DNA of 64,000 nucleotides from CAYSUS01 sp964434165. Lineage in GTDB: Bacteria; Planctomycetota; Planctomycetia; Pirellulales; Thermoguttaceae. Shown in pieces: positions 24,930 through 32,707 of the stretch. Each line of letters starts with the position of its first letter. Within the stretch, counting starts at the first letter, position 1. The position numbers were made by a program, and so were the translations under genes. The DNA lies in NCBI GenBank assembly GCA_964434165.1, contig CAYSUS010000006.1, positions 62,001 to 126,000 on the forward strand, read 5' to 3'. Under the pieces are notes generated by a model, which was given only the letters and a program-made list of their open reading frames with translations, was not told the origin of the DNA and searched no databases.

Positions 24930-26282
24930 ATGAGCCGGAGCAAATGGTGGATCGCCTGTGCGGGCTGCTTGCTGGCAGCCGTCGCGCTGGCGCAACTGGG
25001 TTGCGGACCGGGAGAGAAGGACAAAAAGGGCGACAAGAAGGCGCCGATCAAATCCGAGGACAAGACCGAGAAGAAGACCGAGAAGAAGACCGAGAAGCCA
25101 GAGGAGAAGCCGGCCGACAAGCCGGCCGAGAAGCCTGAGGAGAAGCCTGAGGAGAAGCCTGAGGAGAAGCCTGAGGAGAAGCCGGCCGACAAGCCCGAAG
25201 AGAAGCCGGCCGACCAACCCGAGGACAAGCCCGCGGAGAAGCCGGAGGACATGCCGGCCGACCAGCCCGAAGAGAAGCCGGCCGACAAGCCGGGCGATGC
25301 CCCCGAGCTCAAGCCGGCCACCGGCGCCGCCGAGGGAACGCCGCTTGAGGTCAAGCCGCCGCTGGGTCTGCCCGCCGTGCCGATCCCCGACGACAACCCC
25401 ATGACCGTCGAAAAGGTCGAGCTGGGCAAGATGCTCTACTTCGACAAGCGGGTGAGCAAGGACGGCACGCTCTCTTGCGCCACCTGCCACGACCCGCAGA
25501 AGGCCTGGGCCGAGCACACGGCCACCAGCACGGGCATCGGCGGTCAGGTCGGCGGGCGCAACTCGCCCACCGTGATCAACGCGGCCTACGCCCCGGCCCA
25601 GTTCTGGGACGGTCGGGCGGAGTCGCTGGAGGCCCAGGCCGTGGGCCCGGTCGGCAACCCGATCGAGATGGGGCACTCGATGGCGGCCGTGGTCGAGAGT
25701 TTCAACCAGATCCCCGAGTACAAGGAGCGGTTCCAGAAGGTCTTCGGCACCGACGTCACCGAGGACGGCTTTGCCAAGGCCGTCGCCGCGTTCGAGCGCA
25801 CGGTGCTCAGCGGCAACTCGCCGTACGACAAGCACAAGGCAGGAGACGAGGCGGCCATGAGCGACGCGGCCAAGCGGGGCATGAAGATCTTCATGGACTC
25901 CGGTTGCGCCGACTGTCATACTCCGCCCGTGTTCAGCTCGTACATGTACATCAACGCCGGGGTGGGCATGGACAAGGAGAAGCCCGACCTGGGCCGCTTC
26001 GACGTGACCAAGGACGAGGCCGACAAGGGCAAGTTCCGCGTCCCCGCGCTCCGCGAGGTGGCCAAAACCGCGCCCTATTTCCACGACGGCAGCGCCAAGA
26101 CGCTGGAAGACGCCGTGGCCCTGATGGTCGCCGGCGGCAAGGACAACGAGAACCTCTCCGGGATGCTCAAGTCGATCCGCGACGTGGAGATCGACGAGGC
26201 GGGCCAGAAGGACCTCGTCGAGTTCCTCAAGGCCCTCTCGGGCGAGTATCCGATCGTCGAGCCGCCGAAGATGTCGGAGTGA
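24930..26282 (+). CDS. Di-heme cytochrome c peroxidase/MauG-family lipoprotein with Pro-Glu-Lys spacer
   Basis: The 450-residue protein starts at an ATG preceded by a strong AAAGGAGGGG. A hydrophobic signal ends in AQLGC (Cys25), suggesting a lipoprotein, although the -3 residue is not ideal. Residues about 30-130 are a low-complexity linker of EEKPADKP-type units. The catalytic part follows with two heme motifs, CATCH (about 183-187) and CADCH (about 326-330), and the CCP hallmark KFRVPALREVAKTAPYFHDG. The family reduces hydrogen peroxide or oxidises tailored substrates in the periplasm. The charged linker probably projects the enzyme away from the membrane or through the cell wall. It has its own promoter-like TAGAAT at 24801-24806. 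Confidence 0.88.
   Translation: MSRSKWWIACAGCLLAAVALAQLGCGPGEKDKKGDKKAPIKSEDKTEKKTEKKTEKPEEKPADKPAEKPEEKPEEKPEEKPEEKPADKPEEKPADQPEDKPAEKPEDMPADQPEEKPADKPGDAPELKPATGAAEGTPLEVKPPLGLPAVPIPDDNPMTVEKVELGKMLYFDKRVSKDGTLSCATCHDPQKAWAEHTATSTGIGGQVGGRNSPTVINAAYAPAQFWDGRAESLEAQAVGPVGNPIEMGHSMAAVVESFNQIPEYKERFQKVFGTDVTEDGFAKAVAAFERTVLSGNSPYDKHKAGDEAAMSDAAKRGMKIFMDSGCADCHTPPVFSSYMYINAGVGMDKEKPDLGRFDVTKDEADKGKFRVPALREVAKTAPYFHDGSAKTLEDAVALMVAGGKDNENLSGMLKSIRDVEIDEAGQKDLVEFLKALSGEYPIVEPPKMSE
25128..25175. repeat. Four tandem copies of a 12-bp unit in the peroxidase linker
   Basis: GAGAAGCCTGAG is repeated four times without change, encoding EKPE units. It is embedded in a longer EKP/DKP-rich stretch (about 25010-25320). 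Such exact tandem units can change in number by slippage, so linker length may vary between strains. Confidence 0.8.
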
Positions 26283-26311
26283 GTGGTGAGTACGTGAGTG
26301 GTGAGTACGTG
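26283..26311. repeat. GTGAGTGGTGAGTAC tandem (family E copy 2)
   Basis: Two copies of GTGAGTGGTGAGTAC-like sequence directly follow the peroxidase stop codon. They resemble the runs at 1924-1947 and 58718-58750. Confidence 0.5.
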
Positions 26312-26325
26312 ACGCATTCGCACCT

Positions 26326-26351
26326 CCCCTCTCCCGCTGGCGGGAGAGGGG
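26326..26351 (+). terminator. Strong GC hairpin after peroxidase gene
   Basis: CCCCTCTCCCGC-TG-GCGGGAGAGGGG is a perfect 12-bp stem 44 bp after the stop, followed by GTCGGGGGTGAGGG. This element type is common between genes in many GC-rich bacteria. It may stop transcription or protect mRNA ends, but no T-run is present. Confidence 0.6.
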
Positions 26352-26420
26352 TCGGGGGTGAGGGCGGCGTAAGCAGGTGAGTGCGTTCGCGCCGCGTACT
26401 TCGTACAGCGCGCCAGGCGA

Positions 26421-26453
26421 GACTTCCGGAGTTCCAAAGACTTCGGAAGTCTG
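26421..26453. repeat. AGACTTCCG inverted repeat (family C copy 2)
   Basis: AGACTTCCG (26421-26429) and CGGAAGTCT (26445-26453) form a perfect 9-bp stem around a 15-nt loop, upstream of the second Gfo/Idh/MocA gene. Confidence 0.6.
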
Positions 26454-26540
26454 GCAATGAGGAACCCAGGGGGGAGGCGATCGACGCGAGTCGGTTGCTG
26501 TCCCCCTTTTCCATGCGCCGCCGACACCAGGAGCCCTGCC

Positions 26541-27878
26541 ATGAACCAACCCGGCCGGTCCGCAAGTCTCCCTCGCATTCGTCTCTCTCGGCGTCGGTTT
26601 CTCGCCGGGGCAGTCGCGGCCGTTGCCGCGCCGCGCGTCATCCCAGGATCGGCGCTGGGGGTGGACGATCGCCCGGCGCCCAGCTCGCGGATCGCGGTCG
26701 GCTGCATCGGGCTGGGGAACCGCGGCCCCACGCTCATGAAGGCCTTCCTGGGGCAGGCCGACGCTCAGGTGGTGGCTGCCTGCGACGTCAACCGCCGCCA
26801 GCTTGAGCCCGCGCGCCAGGCCGTGGACCGGCACTACGGCGACCGCGGCTGCGCGGCGTACAGCGACTTCCGCGACCTGTGCGCTCGGCCGGACATCGAC
26901 GCGGTGTGCATCGCCTCGCCCGACCACTGGCACGTGCTCCAGTCGCTCGAGGCCGTGCGCCGCGGCAAGGACATCTACACGGAGAAGGCGCTGGGTTTGA
27001 GCCTCGCCGAGGACCAGGCCCTGCGCGCGGCCTGCCACCGCTACGGCGCGGTGTTCCAGTGGGGCACACAGCAGCGGTCGAGCGAGAACTTCCGCTTCGG
27101 CTGCGAGCTAGTGCGCAACGGGCGGATCGGCAAGCTGCACACGATCGAGGTGGGCGTGCCGCACGATTTCGCCTTCCCTCACCAGCCGGTCCAGCCTGTG
27201 CCGGATTACCTCGACTACGACCTCTGGCTCGGCCCCGCGCCCTGGGCCCCGTACACCTACCACCGCTGCCGCCCGTGGAGCCGCAAGGAGAGCTACAGCA
27301 TCTGGTACCACATTTCCGACTACTGCCTGGGCGGGATCGGCGGCTACTGGGGCATTCACCATTTGGACATCGCCCAGTGGGGGCACGGCACGGACCACAC
27401 CGGCCCGGTCGAGGTCGAGGGCACGGCCGAGTTCCCCCTAAGGGGCCTGGCCGACTGCGCGGTCCGCTGGAACGTGCGCCTCAGGTACGCCGACGGCGTG
27501 ACCATGATCTACACCGACCGGGAGCAGAACAAGCAGGGCGTCGTGTTCCAGGGCACCGAGGGGTGGGTGTACGTGCGCCGCGGCCACATCGACGCCGAGC
27601 CCAAGTCGCTGCTCGCCTCGAAGATCGGCCCGGACGAGGTCCACCTGCAGAAGAGCCCCGGCCACCAGCGCCAGTTCCTCGACTGCGTCAAGACGCGCGG
27701 GCCCACCGTCTCGGGCATCGATGTGGCCGTGCGGAGCGACACGATCGCGCATCTGGTGAACGTCTGCACGCGCCTGGGCCGCAAGATCCGCTGGGACCCC
27801 GCGGCCGAGCAGATCGTCGACGACCCAGACGCCGCGCGGATGCTCAGCCGAGCGATGCGCGAGCCGTGGAAGGTGTAG
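26541..27878 (+). CDS. Tat-exported Gfo/Idh/MocA family oxidoreductase
   Basis: The 445-residue protein has a twin-arginine signal (SRRRFLAGAVAAVAAPRVIP). A Rossmann domain (IAVGCIGLGNRGPTLMKAFL) follows, then a substrate domain with WGIHHLDIAQWGHGTDHTGP. The usual EKP motif reads YTEKALGLS: the catalytic Lys is kept but Pro is replaced by Ala. The start ATG at 26541 has AGGAG nearby. It resembles the protein at 14882-16195 in domain order (both have LWLGPAPW) but is clearly a different paralogue. It should bind NAD(P) and act on a sugar or polyol in the periplasm; the exact substrate is unknown. Confidence 0.88.
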   Translation: MNQPGRSASLPRIRLSRRRFLAGAVAAVAAPRVIPGSALGVDDRPAPSSRIAVGCIGLGNRGPTLMKAFLGQADAQVVAACDVNRRQLEPARQAVDRHYGDRGCAAYSDFRDLCARPDIDAVCIASPDHWHVLQSLEAVRRGKDIYTEKALGLSLAEDQALRAACHRYGAVFQWGTQQRSSENFRFGCELVRNGRIGKLHTIEVGVPHDFAFPHQPVQPVPDYLDYDLWLGPAPWAPYTYHRCRPWSRKESYSIWYHISDYCLGGIGGYWGIHHLDIAQWGHGTDHTGPVEVEGTAEFPLRGLADCAVRWNVRLRYADGVTMIYTDREQNKQGVVFQGTEGWVYVRRGHIDAEPKSLLASKIGPDEVHLQKSPGHQRQFLDCVKTRGPTVSGIDVAVRSDTIAHLVNVCTRLGRKIRWDPAAEQIVDDPDAARMLSRAMREPWKV

Positions 27879-27916
27879 CGGAAGGACGCCACGCGCCCCC
27901 CGGACTGCGAAGCCGC

Positions 27917-27944
27917 TTGCAATCCCCCGCGGCGCGAACATACT
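27917..27944 (+). promoter_or_regulatory. Sigma70-like promoter for PEP-CTERM gene
   Basis: TTGCAA (27917-27922), a 16-bp spacer and CATACT (27939-27944) followed by GG. The -10 ends 70 nt before the ATG at 28014, the same leader length as at several other genes in the window. Confidence 0.45.
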
Positions 27945-28013
27945 GGAGGCGGCGCGAAACGGCCTCGGTCTTTTGATCAGCGAGCCCCGAACCCCGAGCT
28001 ATCTGGTGCCGCC

Positions 28014-29177
28014 ATGAACGAGCTCCGCCATCGTCTTGCCGCGTGCATTCTCTCGCTCGCCGTCTTCGCCGCACTGCCGGGCGGGGCCTGGGGAGCCGTC
28101 ACCTCCTGGAGCGTCGACTCCGACGGGGACTGGGGCGACGCGGGAAGCTGGGACAACGGCGTGCCGGGGAACGGGGATGACGCCGTTCTTGGCAGCGTGA
28201 TTACCGCGCCCCGCGAGGTCTCGCTTTCCGGCAACCAGGGCTTCAAGACGATCGCGCTCAATTCGACGCAGTCCTACACGATCGTGACCGGCGGCCACGA
28301 TCTCACGCACTACGGCGGCGGCGCGACGGACATCAGCAGCGTGACGGGCGGCGATCACGTCATCAACGGCAAGCTGCGGACCACCGCCAATGGCGGCTTC
28401 CGGCTCGAGGTTGCCGCCGGCTCCAGCCTTACCGTGCTCGGCGACTTCGAGGCGACCAGGAACTCCGGGCGCGGCATCCGCAGCTTGAGCGGCGGCGGGA
28501 GCTTCGTCGTCACAGGGCAGGCCTACACGTCCGGCTGGTTCGGAGCCAGCGTCAACGACAGTTCCCTCCTCGCCCTCGAGGGCGGCCTCCTCTACCGCAA
28601 CAGCTACAACGCGCAGAACAACAAGACGCTGACGATCAACGACGGCAGCACGTTCCGGGCGGGCGGCACGCTGGGGAGCGACACGGACGTATTCGGCAGC
28701 CCGAATTTGGTCATCAAGGGGACCCTGGATCCCTTCGGCGACCTGACGCAGACCGACGGGAACCTCGACCTCTCGGGCGCCGATGCCCTCGACTTCACGC
28801 TCGGCGCGACGTCGGACCGCATCCTGTTCTCCTCGCGGGGTGCCGGGAGCGACGGCACCGACAGCCCCACGCTGACCGGCCCTTCGAGTCCAATCCCCCT
28901 CAACATCGAGGCGGGCATGGGTCTGACTGCCGGGTTCTACGACCTCATCGACTGGAGCGGCGCCACCTCTCCCACGGTCACCGGCCTGGAGCTGTCGGAC
29001 TTCCTCCTCGACATGCCTGACGGCTGGGAGGGCGTTCTTCAGTTCGACGGCACGAGCACCAGACTCCAGCTTTCGCTCACCTCCACCGCGCAGCCGATCC
29101 CCGAGCCGTCGACCTTGGTTCTGGCGGCCTTGGGGTTTCTTGGGCTGGGCCTCCGCGTCGGGCGCGGCAAGCAGTGA
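28014..29177 (+). CDS. PEP-CTERM surface protein
   Basis: The 387-residue protein has a signal peptide (RHRLAACILSLAVFAALPGG, cleavage near GAWGA). A Gly/Ser/Thr/Asp-rich body rich in predicted beta-strands follows (SWSVDSDGDWGDAGSWDNG near the N-terminus). The C-terminal sorting tail has IPEPST, a hydrophobic helix and a short basic end. No catalytic motif is visible. The family is displayed on the cell surface or in the exopolysaccharide matrix after exosortase processing. It converges on the symporter gene, with 27 bp between the stops. Confidence 0.85.
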   Translation: MNELRHRLAACILSLAVFAALPGGAWGAVTSWSVDSDGDWGDAGSWDNGVPGNGDDAVLGSVITAPREVSLSGNQGFKTIALNSTQSYTIVTGGHDLTHYGGGATDISSVTGGDHVINGKLRTTANGGFRLEVAAGSSLTVLGDFEATRNSGRGIRSLSGGGSFVVTGQAYTSGWFGASVNDSSLLALEGGLLYRNSYNAQNNKTLTINDGSTFRAGGTLGSDTDVFGSPNLVIKGTLDPFGDLTQTDGNLDLSGADALDFTLGATSDRILFSSRGAGSDGTDSPTLTGPSSPIPLNIEAGMGLTAGFYDLIDWSGATSPTVTGLELSDFLLDMPDGWEGVLQFDGTSTRLQLSLTSTAQPIPEPSTLVLAALGFLGLGLRVGRGKQ

Positions 29178-29204
29178 GCGCGCCGAGGCAGGTCACGTCC
29201 CGCC

Positions 29205-30554
29205 CTACTCCGGAAAGCTCTTCTCCACCACCGCCGCGCCCACGGCGTCGCCGAAGACGTTGACCGCGGTGCGGAAGCGGTCGAGGAACCAGTCGACCGG
29301 CAGCACCAGGCCGATCAGGGCGACGGGCAGGCCTACCGCGTTGAGCACGATGACCATCGTGTAAAGACCCGCCTGCGGGATGCCGGCCGCGCCGATCGCC
29401 GCCAGCGTGGCGGTCAGGGCGATGGTGATCTGCTGGACCAGGGGCAGGTCCATGCCGATCGCCTGGGCGATGAAGATCGCCGCGCAGGCCTCGTAGAGCG
29501 CGGTCCCGTCCATGTTGATCGTGGCCCCCAGCGGCACCACGAAGTCAACCGACCGCCGCGCGACGCCCGCGTTCTGCTCCGCGCACTCGATGGTCACGGG
29601 GATCGTGGCCGTGGAACTGGCCGTGGAGAACGCGGTGAGAATGGCCTGGCCCAGGTCGAGCATGTAGCGGTAGGGATTGCGCCGCGTCATGAGGAACAGG
29701 ATCGCCGGCAGCGTGACAAAGGCGTGGAACCCCAGCCCCACGAGCACGGCGACCACGAACCAGGCGATCTGGCGCAGCACGATGGCGAAGTTGCCGTCCA
29801 ACTGGGCCTGGCCGAACCGCGCGGCCACCAGGCAGAAGATGCCCAGCGGGGCTGCCTTCATCAGCAGCAGCACGAACTTCAAGAGCAGCTCGTTGGCCGC
29901 CAGCACGAGCCGGTTGATCGGCTCGGCCGTCCCGCCCATCGTGGTCAGTAGCGCGGCGAAGAAGATGCTGAACACGATCAGCGGCAGAAGATCGAACTCG
30001 GCCATCGAGCGGAAGAGGTTGTCGGTGAACAGCATGAGCACGAGCTTGCGGAGCACGTAGCCCATGCCGCGCGAGGCGGGCGCGCCGTCGTCCGGGCCGG
30101 TCTTCTCTTCGAGCTGCTGGATCTCGGCCTCGCCCCGCTCTTCGGCCTCGCGAATGATGCTCTCGTCGAGCCCGACGCCGGGGCGCACGGCGTTGACGAT
30201 GACCATGCCGAGGATCACGGCCAGGACCGTGGTGGCCAAGTAGTAGAGCACGGTGCGCAGGCCCGGCCGTCCCAGCTTGCGGATGTCGCCCATGCCGAGG
30301 ATGCCCGACATCACGCTGGTGATGACCAGCGGCAACACGACCATCTTCAACAGGCGGAGGAAGATCTCCCCGCCCAGGGCCAGCACGGCGATGGCCGGCT
30401 CGGTGCCGGCTTTGGGCAGAAACGGCACGCAGAGGGCCACGACGACCGCCGCCACGATGGCCCCGGCGATGGCCACGGTCTCGCGCATGCTGTGCTTGTG
30501 CTGATTGGCGTTGTCCGGCGGGGGTGGCGAAGCGTTAGCGGTTGGCTGGCTCAT
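29205..30554 (-). CDS. Dicarboxylate/amino acid:cation symporter (DAACS family)
   Basis: The 449-residue inner-membrane transporter has the GltP/DctA fold: N-terminal helices (MRETVAIAGAIVAAVVVALC), the long helix-3 region (LLKMVVLPLVITSVMSGILG), and the signature substrate/cation-binding motif GATINMDGTALYEACAAIFI. The hairpin-2 region AAIGAAGIPQAGLYTMVIVL follows. It carries a dicarboxylate or acidic amino acid with Na+ or H+. An insertion (DESIIREAEERGEAEIQQLE) lies between helices 2 and 3 and is more charged than usual. The ATG at 30554 has no strong ribosome-binding site. It lies downstream of the SUMF1-type gene, with a large hairpin between them. Confidence 0.88.
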   Translation of the reverse strand: MSQPTANASPPPPDNANQHKHSMRETVAIAGAIVAAVVVALCVPFLPKAGTEPAIAVLALGGEIFLRLLKMVVLPLVITSVMSGILGMGDIRKLGRPGLRTVLYYLATTVLAVILGMVIVNAVRPGVGLDESIIREAEERGEAEIQQLEEKTGPDDGAPASRGMGYVLRKLVLMLFTDNLFRSMAEFDLLPLIVFSIFFAALLTTMGGTAEPINRLVLAANELLLKFVLLLMKAAPLGIFCLVAARFGQAQLDGNFAIVLRQIAWFVVAVLVGLGFHAFVTLPAILFLMTRRNPYRYMLDLGQAILTAFSTASSTATIPVTIECAEQNAGVARRSVDFVVPLGATINMDGTALYEACAAIFIAQAIGMDLPLVQQITIALTATLAAIGAAGIPQAGLYTMVIVLNAVGLPVALIGLVLPVDWFLDRFRTAVNVFGDAVGAAVVEKSFPE

Positions 30555-30594
30555 GCGGCGCGGCAGTCAAGTGAAGGGAACGGGGCGTGGCTCT

Positions 30595-30682
30595 GGTTCC
30601 CACTTCTTCTGGTTCCCACGCTCTGCGCGGGGGCCCGCTTCTGCCTGACGCTCTGCGTCGGATCGGGCGACGCAGAGCGTCA
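30595..30682. repeat. Palindromic intergenic repeat with 15-bp perfect stem (family A copy 3)
   Basis: GGTTCCCAC occurs twice at 30595-30620. It is followed by TGACGCTCTGCGTCG (30646-30660), a 7-nt loop and CGACGCAGAGCGTCA (30668-30682), a perfect 15-bp inverted repeat. It lies between the SUMF1-type gene stop and the symporter start, both on the minus strand, where it could stop transcription. Confidence 0.7.
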
Positions 30683-30809
30683 CTCTCCGTCCGTCCCCAC
30701 GCGGGGCGCGGCAGCGAGGGTCGATTCCCTCCGATGCGGTTTCCCATCGTACCCATAACCCAGTCGGCCGGACAACCCGTCGAGCGCCGCGAGCCTCTCT
30801 CGGTCTGCC

Positions 30810-32462
30810 CTACTCGCCCGGCGCGTCGACCGCACAGGCGACGCGGAAGCCGAGGCGGCTGTACCGCTGGTTCGGCTTGAGACCGGCGCGGTACGCCGAC
30901 CGGCACCCGCCCGCCAGGTTGATCCACCCGCCGCCGCGGAGCACGCGCTCCGTGCCTGCCTCGGGCCCGGTCGGGTCGGTTGCCGGCGCCGTCGCGTAGT
31001 AGCCGGCGTCGTGCCAGTCCTGGCACCACTCCCAGACGTTGCCGTACACGTCGTGGAGTCCCCACGGGTTGGGCCGCAACCGGCCCACCGGGTGCGTCTT
31101 CTCCTCGGAGTTAGCCACGTACCAGGCGCAGCGTGCCAGGGAAGCTTCCGCGCCAGCCTCCGGCACGCCATGAGGCGCGGCGCTGCACCATCGCCGGCCG
31201 CGACTGCCCGCCCGAGCGGCATACTCCCACTGGGCCTCGGTCGGCAGCGCATAGCGCCGCCCTGCCGTCTTCTCCTCAGGCAAATCGGACAAGCGCCGGC
31301 AGAATTCCGCGCCTTCGCTCCACGAGACCTGTTCCACCGGCCGGTTGGGATCGCCCTTGAACAGGCTCGGGTTGGCGCGCATCACTTGCTCGTACTGCGC
31401 CTGCGTGACTTCTGTAAGACCCAGCCAGAACGGCCTGGTGATCCGCACCCGGTGTTGCGGCGTCTCGTCCGGCAGCCGCAACATGTACCAGGTCGGTGCC
31501 TCGTCGCGATTGCCCTCCTCGGTCAGCCGAAAGACCTCTTCGGCTGTCGATCCCATGTCGAACTCGCCGGGCGGGATGAGCACGAACTTCATCCCGATCG
31601 AGTTCTCACACTTCGCCGGTTGGCACAGATGCCGCGACCATTGGAGCTGGTGCTTCTTGGCCTCTTCTTCGTCAAACGGCGCGATCGCCAGGGGCGGCTC
31701 GCCGGCGGCCGCGGGGGTCTCCAAGCCGTGCCGCTTGATCTCCTCTCGGCGCCGTGCGACCGCGCTCTGGATCGGGCTGGCGGGGTTCTTTGCTTCGGTT
31801 GGAGGGTCAGAGGTCGGCTCGCGCCTGTCCTCTTCGGGCTTCGAGTCCGCCACGCCACGGACGGCCTTCTGCGCCCGGCGCGTGGGGTGTTGATTCCGAT
31901 CCCGGGCGGGCTTGGCCGCCTTCTCCTCGAAGGGCTTCTGAGAGCGCTGGGCGGCTTCCTGCTCCGGCTTGCGCATTGCCCAGTCGGCGAGGAGGGCCAC
32001 GACAAGCCCCACCGCGAGGATGCCGAGGATCGCTAGCGACGCCCTCTCCGTCAACTTCCGCCGCGGGGTGCGCCTCGAAGCCGTGCGCCGTCTGCGCCCC
32101 CCCGCCGGCGCGACGGGGTCGATGTGAATCCGCGGTTCAGCGGCCGCCGCGGCCAGCATGGATGGCGTTGCCTGCTCTGCCCCGAGCCGCTCGCGCAGCT
32201 GCCGGTCGTAGACGGCCTTCTTCTCTGGGCTCAGCAGGCACACGCGCGCGGCAGCCACCTCGTTGAGCAGCCTCTGCGACGCGGCGGCGTGTTTGCCGCT
32301 CTGGTAGTTTCGCAGATGCCCCATCTGCCGGTCCGCCGCCGCCGCGATCGACTCGGCATGGTCCTCGAACAGCGAAAGCCCGAGCAGGCGGTAATGATGG
32401 GGCGGCTGCTCCTCGCGGGGAATGGACAGCCACATGTGATACGGGTCGAACTGCTCGGCCAT
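30810..32462 (-). CDS. SUMF1/FGE-type protein with J-like N-terminal domain and transmembrane segment
   Basis: In this 550-residue protein, residues about 1-95 resemble a J-like motif seen in planctomycete proteins (PYHMWLSIPREEQPPHHYRL ... AVYDRQLRERL). A basic segment and one transmembrane helix (about 145-165) follow, then a charged linker. The C-terminal SUMF1/formylglycine-generating-enzyme-like domain (about 290-550) has GMKFVLIPPGEFDMGS, VSWSEGAEFCRRLS, LPTEAQWEYAARAG, GNVWEWCQDW and LRGGGWINLAGGCRSAYR. The family includes sulfatase activators, but many members act on other substrates or only bind. The J-like start and membrane anchor suggest tethering at the membrane. The ATG at 32462 sits 67 nt after a very good promoter. 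Confidence 0.85.
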   Translation of the reverse strand: MAEQFDPYHMWLSIPREEQPPHHYRLLGLSLFEDHAESIAAAADRQMGHLRNYQSGKHAAASQRLLNEVAAARVCLLSPEKKAVYDRQLRERLGAEQATPSMLAAAAAEPRIHIDPVAPAGGRRRRTASRRTPRRKLTERASLAILGILAVGLVVALLADWAMRKPEQEAAQRSQKPFEEKAAKPARDRNQHPTRRAQKAVRGVADSKPEEDRREPTSDPPTEAKNPASPIQSAVARRREEIKRHGLETPAAAGEPPLAIAPFDEEEAKKHQLQWSRHLCQPAKCENSIGMKFVLIPPGEFDMGSTAEEVFRLTEEGNRDEAPTWYMLRLPDETPQHRVRITRPFWLGLTEVTQAQYEQVMRANPSLFKGDPNRPVEQVSWSEGAEFCRRLSDLPEEKTAGRRYALPTEAQWEYAARAGSRGRRWCSAAPHGVPEAGAEASLARCAWYVANSEEKTHPVGRLRPNPWGLHDVYGNVWEWCQDWHDAGYYATAPATDPTGPEAGTERVLRGGGWINLAGGCRSAYRAGLKPNQRYSRLGFRVACAVDAPGE

Positions 32463-32528
32463 ATGAGATGCGCTCCGCTTGCCCGGGCGGCATCTTGGCG
32501 ACGGCGAGGACGGGATGCAGACCCGGAC

Positions 32529-32557
32529 AGTGTTGTCAACCTTGTGGGGTTTGTCAA
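32529..32557 (-). promoter_or_regulatory. Near-consensus sigma70 promoter for SUMF1-type gene
   Basis: Minus strand: TTGACA (-35, 32552-32557), exactly 17 bp, AACACT (-10, 32529-32534). A second TTGACA overlaps the spacer end, forming a direct repeat. The -10 ends 67 nt before the start codon. Confidence 0.6.
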
Positions 32558-32707
32558 CCACGCCAGCTGCGCGGAACTGGCGGTACGAAGCGGCTCGCGG
32601 ATCCGCTGGGGTGCAAAGACGTTAGGAGAGCATGGGGAAGGGGTGTCCCGGCGGCCGCTCCTTCACGGTCGCGGCTTCGGTTCGATTCACGCGCCTGGGG
32701 CTTATTC

